Source: Mucilaginibacter sp. OK098
Lineage (GTDB): Bacteria > Bacteroidota > Bacteroidia > Sphingobacteriales > Sphingobacteriaceae
Reading direction: 5' to 3'
Assembly: GCF_900142915.1 (NCBI RefSeq)
Contig: NZ_FRCM01000009.1
Location: 1 to 64,000, forward strand
Length of the DNA stretch: 64,000 nucleotides
Position numbers and translations under genes: made by a program. The notes beneath the pieces were generated by a model, which saw only the letters and a program-made list of their open reading frames with translations, was not told the DNA's origin and ran no database searches. Below are positions 1-9,407 of the stretch, piece after piece. Position 1 is the stretch's first letter. Every line of letters begins with the position of its first letter.

Positions 1-2612
1 CTCGTATTGCCCAGGTTATCGCCCAGGTAATACTGATAATCATACCCTGCTCCGTTTGGTACCGCCTTGCCTTCCTCGGTCTGGATAAAGGTCAACGCCG
101 GGGTTGTCGTTCCGTCATACTGGATGCCACTGATATAGTCGGTATTGCCGGTTGCCGGGCTTACCCTTCGCAGCTTATTTCCGGCTGCATCATACGTGTA
201 GGTAATGGTTTTGCCACCTGTTATGCTTTGCGGCAGGTTGAGCAGGTTGTAGCCTATGGTTATGCTCGTTGTGGCTTTTGTCGGGTCTGTTTTCAGGTTA
301 CCGTTGCCATCATAGGTATAAGCCCAGGTACCATGCTTTAAGCCTAAATCACTTGTGGTGGCATCCGTAATGCTTTGCAATTGGTTAGTGCCGCTATAAG
401 TGTAGGTAAGGTTATCAATCAAGGTGCCGGCCTGGTAACGTTGCAGGGTTGTAATATTGCCCATTGCATCATAGGCAATCCCTGTTTCGTTATCATTACT
501 AACCGATGTTCCACTGGTAAGCCGGTTCAGCTTATCATAGGTATAGGTAAAAGTATTGGTATTTGGCGCGGCTGCTGTTCCCCATTGCTGGTAGGCTATG
601 TTGCCGTTGTATTGCTTATTGGTACCGGTATTGTATAACAATTGCATCTGGAACAGGCTTGCGCTGCTGGTTTGTAGCCAGCCCCGTTCGTTATAGGTAT
701 AGTTTACAGGCTGCAAAAACGTGGTGCTATCCGTACTGTGCAGCATTTTGGTTTTTACCTGGCCAATTTCGTTATAGTCTGTTTTGCTCAGCAGCGTTTT
801 GGTGGTTGGGGTGCTGCTGCCGTTCTGGATCTGTTCCCAGCTTTTTAGCTTACGCCCGACATGATCATAAATATAGGTATTGGTTATGGTTAACAGTGGT
901 ACGGTTGCGCTGGTGGTGTTCCAGTGTTTGCGCGTTGTAGTTGTTGCTGCGCCTGTGAAATCATAAGTGGCGCTTAATGCATCAAAATTACCGGCATTAA
1001 GCGTGCCGCCAAGGTAATGCTGTGCGTAACCGGTCAGGCTTCGTCCCCAGTAATCATAATAGTGGGTGCTCCATAACATATTCGCAGGGGTATTTAATAC
1101 CGCTGTTTTTGAGGCTACCAATTGGCCTCGGGTGGCTAAGTCGGCACCGGCAGGTGCCGTATACTGTGCCGGCAGGCTTGGCGCATTGCTATAGCTGTCG
1201 TAATAGTTAATGGCAAGCGGCGTGGTTGTGCCAGTGGTTGGCCAGGCCACATTGGTATAGCCGCTGGTGGTTGCCGCAGGCGACTCGTAAAAGTTTGAGT
1301 TGATAGCGGTAAGTATGCCCTGCAATGCCGGGCGGGTATCTGTACCCGGGTTAATCCACGTACCGGTAATGGCAACCCTGCCCTGCGCGTCGTATTCCGT
1401 ATAGATCCATTGCTTGGTAAGCCGCTGCAGGCTGTCTTGCGTGGCAACGGGCTGGTCCATATTATTGTATACGGTATAGTCCCATCCTTTGCCGGGGATC
1501 CTTTTCTGCACCATCCGTCCCAGTCCGTCGTACATGTACTGGTAGCAGTAATTGTTCAGTGTGGTTGTGCTGATGGCTGCCGCAGCATCCGGGTTGGCTC
1601 CCGGTGGCAGCACAAAGGCTAACTGGCCTTTATCATCATAAACATAATAAGTGCTGAGCTGCTGTAACTGGCCGCCGGTGTAATTATAGGTCCGTTTTAA
1701 TATCACGTGCCCGTCAATATCCTTATATTCTTCCACGGTGCCTGCCCTGCCGCTTGTCCAGTTCTCATCTTTAGCAATGGTTAAGGTAAGCTGGCCTACG
1801 GCATAAGTGGCTGTATTGCCTGTTCTGTTTAGTGTTTGCCCCCCGCTGCTGCTAATGGTTGTGGTATAAAGCGCCACCTGTCTGCCGTTTACCGAGTCGG
1901 TTGCGAAGGCGGTTGCATTGTTCGAGGCATAATCCATTTTTACGGTATGGCCGCCCGGCTGCCAGGCAGCGCCGGTAGCGCCCTGTTCAACAGGCCTGTT
2001 TAGCGGCGAGTTATCAAACAGGGTTTGTGCATAAGCATTGGCAATTGCGCTTACGCCCGCAGGCGGGGTAGTATAAAAAGCCTGCTGCTCAGTACTTACT
2101 GCATTGAGCCGGTAGCTGCCTGCCGTGCCGGTTGCCGGGGTGTAAGGCAGGTATTTGGTAACTTCTCTTCCATACTGGTCATAGGCCTGCGGCTGGATCA
2201 TGTCATTTCCAAACGGACTGGCCATTACCTGTACGGTTTGGATGGGCCGTCCAAGGCCGTCAGCATATTGGATGCTTTGCATCAGCTGGCAGCTGCCCAG
2301 CCCGGTAAGCTGGCTCTCGTCTGTAAAGCCGGAGATCCGAGGGGTGTTACTGATCACATAGTTACCCGTAAGCGTTGGCGCCGTGGTAAGTGTTAAGCAG
2401 TCAAAGGGCTGGATAGTTGCGGTAAATGGGCCCGTTGTTGTAAAGCCTGTGCTCAGCGTTACCCTCACGTTGCTGCTGTAATTACCCGTTGTATTTGGCG
2501 ATGATAAAATTAGCGGCCCGTTTACCGTTTGTGCCAGGGTATTGGTAAAGCACAAAAGCAGCGTTATGGCAGCCAGGATAGTTTTATAGGTCAGGTTTTT
2601 GTTTTTTTGCAT
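1..2612 (-). CDS. DUF6443/RHS-repeat secreted protein, 3' end outside window
   Basis: The reading frame opens with ATG at 2612 and stays open to base 1, so about 870 residues are visible and the C-terminus is missing. The N-terminus is a Sec signal peptide (hydrophobic core, then a cleavage-like TLAQ). Next comes the segment typical of DUF6443 proteins, with YADGLGRPIQTV, GNDMIQPQAYDQYGRE and KYLPYTP, followed by many YD-type repeats. The last visible residues include YYLGDNLGNTR, the usual approach to the RHS core. In this family the protein forms a shell of YD repeats, and a variable toxin-like tip follows the core. That tip and any immunity gene would lie beyond the left edge. The gene starts 32 bases after the stop of the upstream YD protein and is probably in its operon. 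It is a paralogue of the RHS gene at 11374-15237. Family assignment is firm; the toxin role is inferred. Confidence 0.85.
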   Translation of the reverse strand, partial: MQKNKNLTYKTILAAITLLLCFTNTLAQTVNGPLILSSPNTTGNYSSNVRVTLSTGFTTTGPFTATIQPFDCLTLTTAPTLTGNYVISNTPRISGFTDESQLTGLGSCQLMQSIQYADGLGRPIQTVQVMASPFGNDMIQPQAYDQYGREVTKYLPYTPATGTAGSYRLNAVSTEQQAFYTTPPAGVSAIANAYAQTLFDNSPLNRPVEQGATGAAWQPGGHTVKMDYASNNATAFATDSVNGRQVALYTTTISSSGGQTLNRTGNTATYAVGQLTLTIAKDENWTSGRAGTVEEYKDIDGHVILKRTYNYTGGQLQQLSTYYVYDDKGQLAFVLPPGANPDAAAAISTTTLNNYCYQYMYDGLGRMVQKRIPGKGWDYTVYNNMDQPVATQDSLQRLTKQWIYTEYDAQGRVAITGTWINPGTDTRPALQGILTAINSNFYESPAATTSGYTNVAWPTTGTTTPLAINYYDSYSNAPSLPAQYTAPAGADLATRGQLVASKTAVLNTPANMLWSTHYYDYWGRSLTGYAQHYLGGTLNAGNFDALSATYDFTGAATTTTRKHWNTTSATVPLLTITNTYIYDHVGRKLKSWEQIQNGSSTPTTKTLLSKTDYNEIGQVKTKMLHSTDSTTFLQPVNYTYNERGWLQTSSASLFQMQLLYNTGTNKQYNGNIAYQQWGTAAAPNTNTFTYTYDKLNRLTSGTSVSNDNETGIAYDAMGNITTLQRYQAGTLIDNLTYTYSGTNQLQSITDATTSDLGLKHGTWAYTYDGNGNLKTDPTKATTSITIGYNLLNLPQSITGGKTITYTYDAAGNKLRRVSPATGNTDYISGIQYDGTTTPALTFIQTEEGKAVPNGAGYDYQYYLGDNLGNT

Positions 2613-2644
2613 TGCCTTAGTGGTTAAACCAGGTTATCATTTGG

Positions 2645-5600
2645 TTAGTTTATGCTCAATGTTAAATCAGAGCTGCCTGTTGCTATTATTACCGTGCTAA
2701 AGCTGGCGCTGTGCCCGCTTATGGGTGTTCGCGTCCCCATGGTAAAGGTTGCAGTAAATGAGCCAAACGGGTTTATGCTCACCGTTGCATAGGTGCCCGC
2801 CGGAACGCTTACTACAGTGCTGCCCGTTGCCGGGAAGTTATACGGTGTTGCAATGCCGGTAAATGTAGCCTGATAGCCCGCGTTCCCCGTATTGTTGGTT
2901 AGCGTAACGGAGATGTTTTGTACCGGGCAGCTACAAACCGTATTGGCTTTTATCTGCCCCTTGGTGTTCAGGTCATACATTGCTTCTGCATTGGCATCGG
3001 CTGTGGTTGCCCCATAATACCTGTTGGCCGGCACCGAGTACGTAGTTGAAGTTGGCGAAGTGCCCGCAGGGCAGTTATTGCGCGTAAAGGAGGTTGCACC
3101 TATGGCCGCATTTCCCACTACCTGGTCGTACATATGGTAGCCATAATTTTTTACAATATTACCTGCCCAATCTTTAACGTTCCTTAAACGTGAAAAGGCG
3201 TCGTAATCAAAATGGCTGATGGAGCCTTTGGTATCGGCTATATTTATAATACCGCTAGGATTGTATGCATAGGTGGTCATCTGTGCAGCAGCAGGGTACA
3301 GCCGCAGCTCATCAATAGCAGCGGTTCCGCTTACGGTAACACTGCTGTTGCCGACCGGCACCTGGTATTCGTAATAGGTCCAGTTATTGCTTGTCCGTAA
3401 GGGCGTACCGGAAAGGCTGCTGCCTGCGGTAACCGTTGGCGCGCCGTTGTTGCTCCATAACGAGAGCACATACGCTTTTGCAGCATCCATAGCAGGCGAA
3501 GTAACAGCCCCCAGATTTAGGGCGTATACCATGTTGCCTGTTGGCGCAGTAGGGTCAGTTACCGGCGCACCTGCGTAATACCATCCGCCGTTACGCGGCG
3601 CCTCAAAGCTGGTATAGGCCACCTGTGATATACTGGTAGCATTTTTTATTTGGGCCACAGGCAGTTCATAATTGTAATCCCACAGCAAGGAAACAGGGGT
3701 GGAATTACGGGGGGTATACTGAACAATATTATTCTGAGGGTCGTAGTTATCAAAACTGATCATTTGGGTGTACCGGGCATCTTTGGTTAAGCTGACTCCA
3801 CTTACACCTGATGCAACAAAATCTGTAACAGGAGCAGGAATATTGAGGATAGAGACTGTAGCAGGTACAATACTTCCTGTTAAATTTCCTGTTTTGAACT
3901 GGTTAAGCTGGCCACTGATTATTGCATTAACCGAGGTGGTTACGTTCTTCAGGGTATCATACTTCTCAATGGCCTCTGCCTGCATATTGCGCGTTTTCAT
4001 ACTGTCGATCACCGCGTTGCCCGCCAGATAATCTGCGGGGTATTTGCTCCGGGTAATTAAAGTATTGCCTTTGCTATCGGTATGATAGGTGCGGGTTACC
4101 TGCTGGTGGGCGATGTTGTCATATTTATAGCTCACCGTGGATAGCGTAGCTTTCGTCGTATCGTTCATGTCATATAGCTTCGTCGTCGTGCCTGTCAGGT
4201 AATTGTCGTCGGAGGTGATATAATAATAAATAGGGGTATAAGAATTAGCATCGTCAGGACTTGCCGTACCTGGTTCGATCGGATTTCCTGCTGACCCTTC
4301 GTTATAATTCTGTTTCCTTACGGCTAATCCAACATCATCATAATTTGTATAAGGAAAAGCGGTATAGCTGTTGGTGGTAAGTTTCACCGGCTGGTAGCTG
4401 CCATCTGTTTTATGAATATATTCCTTTTTGGAAAGCAAATGCCCCCTGACATAAAATGAACTTAGGTAGACCAGGTTGCCTGCCATCGAAGCATCCGATA
4501 TGGCATCACGTTGATCAGTAAAAGTATAATCTGTCCGGCCTATATTAGTGCCCGGTGTTCCTATATATTCAGTAACCGACGGATAAACCACTGTGGCCCC
4601 ATCATAGGCCTCCAGATCACAATGCGGGTTACTCGAATAACTGCGCACGGTCTCTGAGCCGTCTAATAATGGGTTAGCTGTCCCGCGCGAAGGACTGAAG
4701 TGACGGTGGGTCTGAGATGTTGAGAAATAAGCGTAATCAAGCAAAAAGTTCTTTCTGGCGCTGTTGTAAACGTAGGTCTTCACAGTAGGCGTCGGGTTGA
4801 CACCATCATAGCTACTAATCGTTTTTATGCGCAGCCCCCCTGCCTGGTAAAGTGTTCCTGCATCCGTATATTGATTGGTTTGATAGGTAAATGCGCTGTA
4901 GCCACCCGAGGGATAATGGATGCCTGTAAGAACGAAGGCCTGCATGTAAGTGGAATCCGGATTGCGGTTGGCCTGGCCGATAGTCACATTGGTTGAACCC
5001 AAGCCGTTCGCGCTGTAAGATATGGTCTGTCGAGGGGTAAGCATCGTGTTATGTAGGCCTGTATTAATGTCATACCCATTATTATAATAACCCCAGTAAT
5101 CCTGTAGATAGGAAGGATAGTCGGGTAAGGAAATAGAAGTGTTGTAATCAAAGCGGTAATGCTGCATGATACTTCCTGCTTTATCCAGCACCTGGATGGA
5201 ATCCAGCCGCAGCCGCCTAGCACTCGTGGGGTTGAAATAAGATTTATAAAACACAATGGTCTTTTGCAGTTCCATTGTTTTAGTCCCATAATTATATCTA
5301 TAGATCTTTATATCGTTCAGGCCATAAGCATGATTGCCACCGACTCCGTCAACATCTGCTCTTCGGGCGGCGTCCAGTTCAAAAACAACTTTACCGTTCT
5401 TGAAATTGATCTGTTGAGGCAGTAGCTCGTTTGTAATATTAGTAATACCCGTATTGTTAGGTGCGAGGCTGTAAGATGCGTTGCTGTAAACACCTGGCGC
5501 AATGTTATTAATACCGTCAATGACTGTGTAAACCTCATTGTCTGCCGAGGGATAATCGATTTGGTCCTGCTGGTAAGTAAAAGATATTGTGTCACGCCGG

Positions 5601-6349
5601 TTCTGAGAGATCATGCTGTTGATTTTCCATGCAGATGCGATCCAATTAGTGAGTGCTCCCCCTAATGTCGAATAGGTTGACTCCGTTCCTCCTGTGTCTC
5701 CAAACGAATAATTATTACCGTGCTCATCCGCGATATTGAATTTGCTTATTGATCCCGTCTTGCTGATTTTTAACGGCGAGAACGGTAACATCCTTACCGC
5801 ATAATTTTTACCAACCGAACCGTCAAAGAAGAATTTTCCTCCATGGCCAGGAAAATCGTAAGAATAAATATCAGGCCTGGAGTCATAAATCCCTGTCGCT
5901 ACATTCTCCAGGTAATCAACATTAGCTATTGTATTAGCGCTAAATGTGCCAGGCTGCCACATATAGCCATTCAAGTATCCATAAGCTACGTCATCCGGCA
6001 GTCCCATTGTTTTCCTTGTGACTTGCCCCCCGGATGAAACAGACCAGCCAAGACCGGCCCAACTAGCTACATCGGTCACTTTTATGCCAGAGGCATGATA
6101 GGATAGAGTTATTGGCACCTGAAACCCTCCTGCCTCAACAGTGTATAAAGGAATAGAAATGTCCGGCACCCCTGTAAATTCATTTACCTGGTAGGTGCCA
6201 TATTTCTCCAGCGCAGTAGCTGTTGGTGACCGGGGAAATGGCTGGGGAACAAAATACTGTGTCTGAGAGCCTGATTGCGCTTTTACACTTATGTGCATCG
6301 CCGCAATATTTAAAATAATGCAAAGGGTAAATAATATTTTTTTCATCAT
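2645..6349 (-). CDS. Large secreted YD/RHS-like protein with DUF5977-like region
   Basis: This 1,234-residue protein has an N-terminal signal peptide ending near VKAQ. The first 130 residues hold VNEFTGVPDISIPLYTV and LSYHASGIKVTDVASWAGLGW, the N-terminal domain commonly found in Bacteroidota RHS-type exported proteins. A long beta-rich YD-repeat body follows (YDAFSRLRNVKDWAGNIVKNY near residue 1060). Near the C-terminus, FTRNNCPAGT and the stretch up to NTKGQIKANTVCSC match the DUF5977 pattern, and a short beta-sandwich-like tail ends the protein. It starts inside the stop codon of the upstream fibre gene (TAATG), so translation is probably coupled. It is a paralogue of 15255-19169, which has a PKD-like domain instead of DUF5977 at the C-terminus. 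No type IX secretion C-terminal domain is evident. It is probably an exported structural partner of the RHS protein; its exact function is unknown. Confidence 0.8.
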   Translation of the reverse strand: MMKKILFTLCIILNIAAMHISVKAQSGSQTQYFVPQPFPRSPTATALEKYGTYQVNEFTGVPDISIPLYTVEAGGFQVPITLSYHASGIKVTDVASWAGLGWSVSSGGQVTRKTMGLPDDVAYGYLNGYMWQPGTFSANTIANVDYLENVATGIYDSRPDIYSYDFPGHGGKFFFDGSVGKNYAVRMLPFSPLKISKTGSISKFNIADEHGNNYSFGDTGGTESTYSTLGGALTNWIASAWKINSMISQNRRDTISFTYQQDQIDYPSADNEVYTVIDGINNIAPGVYSNASYSLAPNNTGITNITNELLPQQINFKNGKVVFELDAARRADVDGVGGNHAYGLNDIKIYRYNYGTKTMELQKTIVFYKSYFNPTSARRLRLDSIQVLDKAGSIMQHYRFDYNTSISLPDYPSYLQDYWGYYNNGYDINTGLHNTMLTPRQTISYSANGLGSTNVTIGQANRNPDSTYMQAFVLTGIHYPSGGYSAFTYQTNQYTDAGTLYQAGGLRIKTISSYDGVNPTPTVKTYVYNSARKNFLLDYAYFSTSQTHRHFSPSRGTANPLLDGSETVRSYSSNPHCDLEAYDGATVVYPSVTEYIGTPGTNIGRTDYTFTDQRDAISDASMAGNLVYLSSFYVRGHLLSKKEYIHKTDGSYQPVKLTTNSYTAFPYTNYDDVGLAVRKQNYNEGSAGNPIEPGTASPDDANSYTPIYYYITSDDNYLTGTTTKLYDMNDTTKATLSTVSYKYDNIAHQQVTRTYHTDSKGNTLITRSKYPADYLAGNAVIDSMKTRNMQAEAIEKYDTLKNVTTSVNAIISGQLNQFKTGNLTGSIVPATVSILNIPAPVTDFVASGVSGVSLTKDARYTQMISFDNYDPQNNIVQYTPRNSTPVSLLWDYNYELPVAQIKNATSISQVAYTSFEAPRNGGWYYAGAPVTDPTAPTGNMVYALNLGAVTSPAMDAAKAYVLSLWSNNGAPTVTAGSSLSGTPLRTSNNWTYYEYQVPVGNSSVTVSGTAAIDELRLYPAAAQMTTYAYNPSGIINIADTKGSISHFDYDAFSRLRNVKDWAGNIVKNYGYHMYDQVVGNAAIGATSFTRNNCPAGTSPTSTTYSVPANRYYGATTADANAEAMYDLNTKGQIKANTVCSCPVQNISVTLTNNTGNAGYQATFTGIATPYNFPATGSTVVSVPAGTYATVSINPFGSFTATFTMGTRTPISGHSASFSTVIIATGSSDLTLSIN

Positions 6350-7194
6350 TATTTATTTTTTAACTGATCTATTTCCTTTTGTTGCGCTTTTACAGTTTTG
6401 GTTAATTCAGCCGTAGTTCTATTTAATTCCATCAAATACAACGTCAACTCCTCCACCTTTTGTACCAACACCTTGTTCATTTCGCCCAGGTTAAGGCCGT
6501 TCTTTTCAACTTCGGCTGCTGATGGCACATCAGGTAGATGGTGGTTTTTGTCGATGTAGGTTTTTACATCGGTTAAAGTGGGTAACTTATATGTTGGGTT
6601 GAAAACATAATCTGGAAAGATATTTGCATCAACTACAACAGATTTGGAGTGAATGGTTCCATTTACAGTGAGTGCCTGATCCGGAGAGGTGGTCCCAATG
6701 CCAACATTACCGGCATTATTAATAATCATCCTTTGCACATCATTTGATAAAAAATTAATTATTCCTTTAGCCTGAAGATTAATGTTGCCGCCGCCACTGT
6801 AACCATAAGAGCGTACCAGCATATTTCCAGGCCTTACGCCCGTTGTCCATCCAATTTCGGGAACATTTGTACCATCGCTGGTAATATGAAACTCAGACAT
6901 GGGTGTCCATCCTCCATAAGGAGTTGCATTTTCCAATACTACATAAGGGGCATTTGTAGTATTACCGCTTCCTCCCATGTGAATGGTTGCAGGTGTAAAA
7001 GCATAAATATTCATTGCTGCGCCAATATTTATTAACCCCTGTACATCAAGCTTTGATGCAGGTGTTGTGGTTCCAATGCCTACATTATTTGTTATAGTTG
7101 TTGGATAAATGTTACTACCGGATAAGGTCCATTGTGCCTTGCTAGTTATTGTAAAAACTAAAAATGCAATTGTTGTTATTAAAAAAGTTTTCAT
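6349..7194 (-). CDS. Secreted fibre-like protein (VGIGT repeats, coiled-coil tail)
   Basis: The 281-residue protein has a signal peptide (MKTFLITTIAFLVFTITSKAQ), then two NVGIGTTTP/NVGIGTTSP motifs that frame a variable central block. A conserved C-terminal part follows: VNGTIHSKSVVVDANIFPDY, HHLPDVPSAAEVEKNGLNLG, then a heptad-rich coiled coil (KVEELTLYLMELN onward). This architecture is widespread in Bacteroidota and resembles tail-fibre/S74-type proteins, though I see no complete S74 chaperone domain. The central block is close to the first half of the protein at 19427-20623. The stop codon overlaps the start of the large YD gene by one base. It is probably a trimeric, fibre-forming exported protein; function is inferred from architecture only. 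Confidence 0.75.
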   Translation of the reverse strand: MKTFLITTIAFLVFTITSKAQWTLSGSNIYPTTITNNVGIGTTTPASKLDVQGLINIGAAMNIYAFTPATIHMGGSGNTTNAPYVVLENATPYGGWTPMSEFHITSDGTNVPEIGWTTGVRPGNMLVRSYGYSGGGNINLQAKGIINFLSNDVQRMIINNAGNVGIGTTSPDQALTVNGTIHSKSVVVDANIFPDYVFNPTYKLPTLTDVKTYIDKNHHLPDVPSAAEVEKNGLNLGEMNKVLVQKVEELTLYLMELNRTTAELTKTVKAQQKEIDQLKNK

Positions 7195-7214
7195 TTTATG
7201 AGGCTTTTGCGTTG

Positions 7215-7451
7215 TTAATTGTGAGTTTTATGATTCAGATTATCAAGACTTTTCTTCAGTTCATCAATTTGCTTTTGTTGTGATTTTAGAAGATCAGACT
7301 GCTGCTTAACAACTTGATTTATCTTCTGCTGATCTGCCAATTGCCTGTCCTTCTCTATCAAATACAGCGTTAACTCCTCCACCTTTTTCAACAGCACCAT
7401 GTTCATTTCGCCGAGGTTAATGCCGTTAAATTCACGGCCTGCTTTCCCGCG
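7215..7451 (-). pseudogene. Truncated remnant of a fibre-like protein gene
   Basis: Only the conserved C-terminal end of the fibre family survives. In frame from about 7451 one reads EFNGINLGEMNMVLLKKVEE, then the coiled coil ending DNLNHKTHN, with stop codons immediately upstream (TGA TAG). The intact paralogues carry signal peptide, VGIGT motifs and the VVVDANIFPDY block before this point, and all are missing here. An ATG inside the remnant could give a 63-residue peptide, but no signal sequence would remain. The 20 bases between it and the next gene match the spacer between the fibre genes at 20634 and 21440, so this is probably the stump of a duplicated fibre gene. Confidence 0.75.
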
Positions 7452-7855
7452 CTATCAATTGCCATTTTATTCAAATGATTGCTATAAAATAATTAGGCGC
7501 TGAAAAAAGGTGGGGTTGAAATTTTATCCATGTGAAAAAAGCAAGGTTTAATAAATACTGTTTTTTGTGTTAGGGGTATTACACAATATTCCGGCAAACA
7601 TTTTTAACCAATAAAAACATCTTGCCGAACTACCACTAAAATAGTTACACTACATGATAATCTCATCCATCAGTAAAAATAAATAAACCCTGAAAATCAG
7701 CATTTTATAACATTTTTCCAGCAAGGCCTTCTTTCATAAAGGACGCTGCGCTGTGATTTGCAGAAATTTTGTAGGCGGCGGGTAGTAATAATGTTTACAA
7801 AGCCCGTCAACCATAAACCCCGCTGATTTATGGTTGACATATTTTCAGGTTAATT
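7452..7855. other. Intergenic region between mlaD and the left RHS module
   Basis: There is no credible gene in this 404-base AT-rich stretch. It holds the hairpin at 7806-7838 next to the mlaD stop and probably the promoter for the left fibre/YD/RHS operon. I could not identify a convincing TAnnTTTG box on the minus strand. Confidence 0.5.
7806..7838 (-). terminator. Candidate terminator hairpin after mlaD
   Basis: A perfect 12-base inverted repeat, GTCAACCATAAA (7806-7817) and TTTATGGTTGAC (7827-7838), with a 9-base loop lies 17 bases beyond the mlaD stop. There is no strong T-run on the minus-strand side, so termination is likely but not certain. Confidence 0.5.
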
Positions 7856-8620
7856 CTATTCTTTTTTGTCTTTCCCTGCTGCGGCATCTGCTGCTGCCTG
7901 GGCTTTTTTAACTGAATCCTGCTGGGCCTTTTTCTTCTTTTTGTTGAAGAATCCTTTTAATAGGAAGTTGCTTTGTGCTGCTTTAAGGTCGGTATTTAGT
8001 GTGGTGGTGGTAGCATGCACATTCTTCATGGTGGTTTTGGCTTGCTGAACGGTTCCTTCAAGGTCTTTTGAGAGCTTGTCGCTGTTTAATAACCGGCCAA
8101 TGCTGCCCTTGCCGCTGTTTACTTTATTTACAATAGCTGCCAGGTCGCCGGTAAGATCCGCGGCGTTATCAGCCACTTTTGTTAGTTTGCCAATTATCCT
8201 GTCTACATCAAACGGCGGAATTGATGCCAGCTGGCCGCCATCCTGTACGGGCTGTGTACTGGTTATGCCACCGGGGACAATAACTATCAGTTTATCGCCC
8301 ATTAGGCCATCGCTGCCTATGCTTATTTTCGAATCGGTTTTAATAAACTTTTTAACGTTGTTGTTCAAGGTAAGGTCAACCCTTACCGCACTGTCTGTTA
8401 CTATGGTTATGTTTTGAACCACACCTACGTTTATCCCGGCAAAGCGCACATTGTTGCCCACCTGCAGGCCATTTACGTTTTTAAAGGTCCCGTGAACGCG
8501 ATATGTTGAGCTGAAAAGGTTTTTTTGGTTGCCGATAAAAAAAATGACCAGCACCAGTACCGTTAAGCCGACAAAGGTAAACAGGCCTATTTTTATTTTT
8601 TGAGCGGATGTCGTTTTCAT
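7856..8620 (-). CDS. mlaD: MlaD-family MCE lipid-transport protein
   Basis: This is the substrate-binding MCE component of an MlaFEDB-type phospholipid transporter, anchored in the inner membrane. The 254-residue protein has one N-terminal transmembrane helix (about residues 12-30). A single MCE domain follows (about 38-118) with YRVHGTFKNVNGLQVGNNVRF and ISIGSDGLMGDKLIVIVPG. A helical tail follows, and the C-terminus is very rich in Lys and Ala. The start codon overlaps the stop of the upstream ATPase gene by four bases (ATGA), so it belongs to the mlaE-mlaF-mlaD operon. No mlaB or mlaC-like gene is adjacent, which is usual for Bacteroidota loci. Identification is strong from the MCE motif and neighbours; the lipid substrate is inferred. 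Confidence 0.9.
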   Translation of the reverse strand: MKTTSAQKIKIGLFTFVGLTVLVLVIFFIGNQKNLFSSTYRVHGTFKNVNGLQVGNNVRFAGINVGVVQNITIVTDSAVRVDLTLNNNVKKFIKTDSKISIGSDGLMGDKLIVIVPGGITSTQPVQDGGQLASIPPFDVDRIIGKLTKVADNAADLTGDLAAIVNKVNSGKGSIGRLLNSDKLSKDLEGTVQQAKTTMKNVHATTTTLNTDLKAAQSNFLLKGFFNKKKKKAQQDSVKKAQAAADAAAGKDKKE

Positions 8621-9405
8621 AATATATCTTTAAAATATGATCCCACAAGTTTTTCTTTTGATTTGTGAAGCTCGTCGAAAGAGCCTTCAGCTATGTATTC
8701 GCCATCGTCCATAATAACTACCCTGTCAGATGCTATGCGTGCGCATTCCATATCGTGGGTGATGATGATGGATGACGTTTTTTGTTTCTTTTGGATAGAT
8801 AAGATCAGATCGCTGATCTCGCGCGAGGTTATCGGGTCAAGCCCGGTAGTTGGTTCATCATACAATATGATCTCGGGCTCAACTATTATGGTGCGCGCCA
8901 GCCCCGCCCTTTTTCGCATCCCGCCCGATAGGTCTGCCGGCATTTTATCAATGGCATCAAGCAAGCCAACGCTATCCAGGGCTGCTTCAACCCGCTTATC
9001 AATTTCTGCGCGGTCCTTTAATTTTAACACCCTGGTGAGGGGGAACTCCAGGTTTTCGCGCACTGTCATTGAATCATACAACGCGCCGCTCTGAAATAAA
9101 AAACCAATCTTTATTCTCAACGCTTTCAGCTCTTTATCATCCATTTCGGCCACCTCATCGCCAAACACCCTAACAGAGCCGCCATCGGGTTTTAACATCC
9201 CTACAATACATTGAATGGTTACCGATTTACCGGTACCTGAGCGGCCCAGGATAACTACATTTTCACCCCTGTGCAGCTGGAGGTTTATATTTTTTAATAC
9301 ATGCTTAGTACCAAAGGATTTTTTAAGCCCTTTTATAGCAATAACAACCTCTTGCTTTTTGGGCGCCTGCTGCTTATGTCCGGTTTTTTCTTTTTCTGCT
9401 TCCAT
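8617..9405 (-). CDS. mlaF: MlaF-like ABC transporter ATPase
   Basis: The 262-residue ATPase energises the Mla-type lipid transporter on the cytoplasmic face. Walker A is GRSGTGKS (residues 54-61), the signature is LSGGMRKRAGLAR (from 159), Walker B is IILYDEPTTGLDP (from 179), and the switch histidine lies in ITHD (near 217). The LSGGMRKR signature is characteristic of the MlaF/Ttg2A group. About 20 charged residues precede the ABC domain. It lies two bases downstream of mlaE and overlaps mlaD by four bases, so all three are probably co-translated. Confidence 0.92.
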   Translation of the reverse strand: MEAEKEKTGHKQQAPKKQEVVIAIKGLKKSFGTKHVLKNINLQLHRGENVVILGRSGTGKSVTIQCIVGMLKPDGGSVRVFGDEVAEMDDKELKALRIKIGFLFQSGALYDSMTVRENLEFPLTRVLKLKDRAEIDKRVEAALDSVGLLDAIDKMPADLSGGMRKRAGLARTIIVEPEIILYDEPTTGLDPITSREISDLILSIQKKQKTSSIIITHDMECARIASDRVVIMDDGEYIAEGSFDELHKSKEKLVGSYFKDIL

Positions 9406-9407
9406 CC

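Noticed and set aside
375..1622. Several plus-strand open frames opposite the left RHS gene
   Set aside because: They lie wholly inside a minus-strand gene with clear RHS motifs, show no family features, and are expected from repeat-rich coding DNA.
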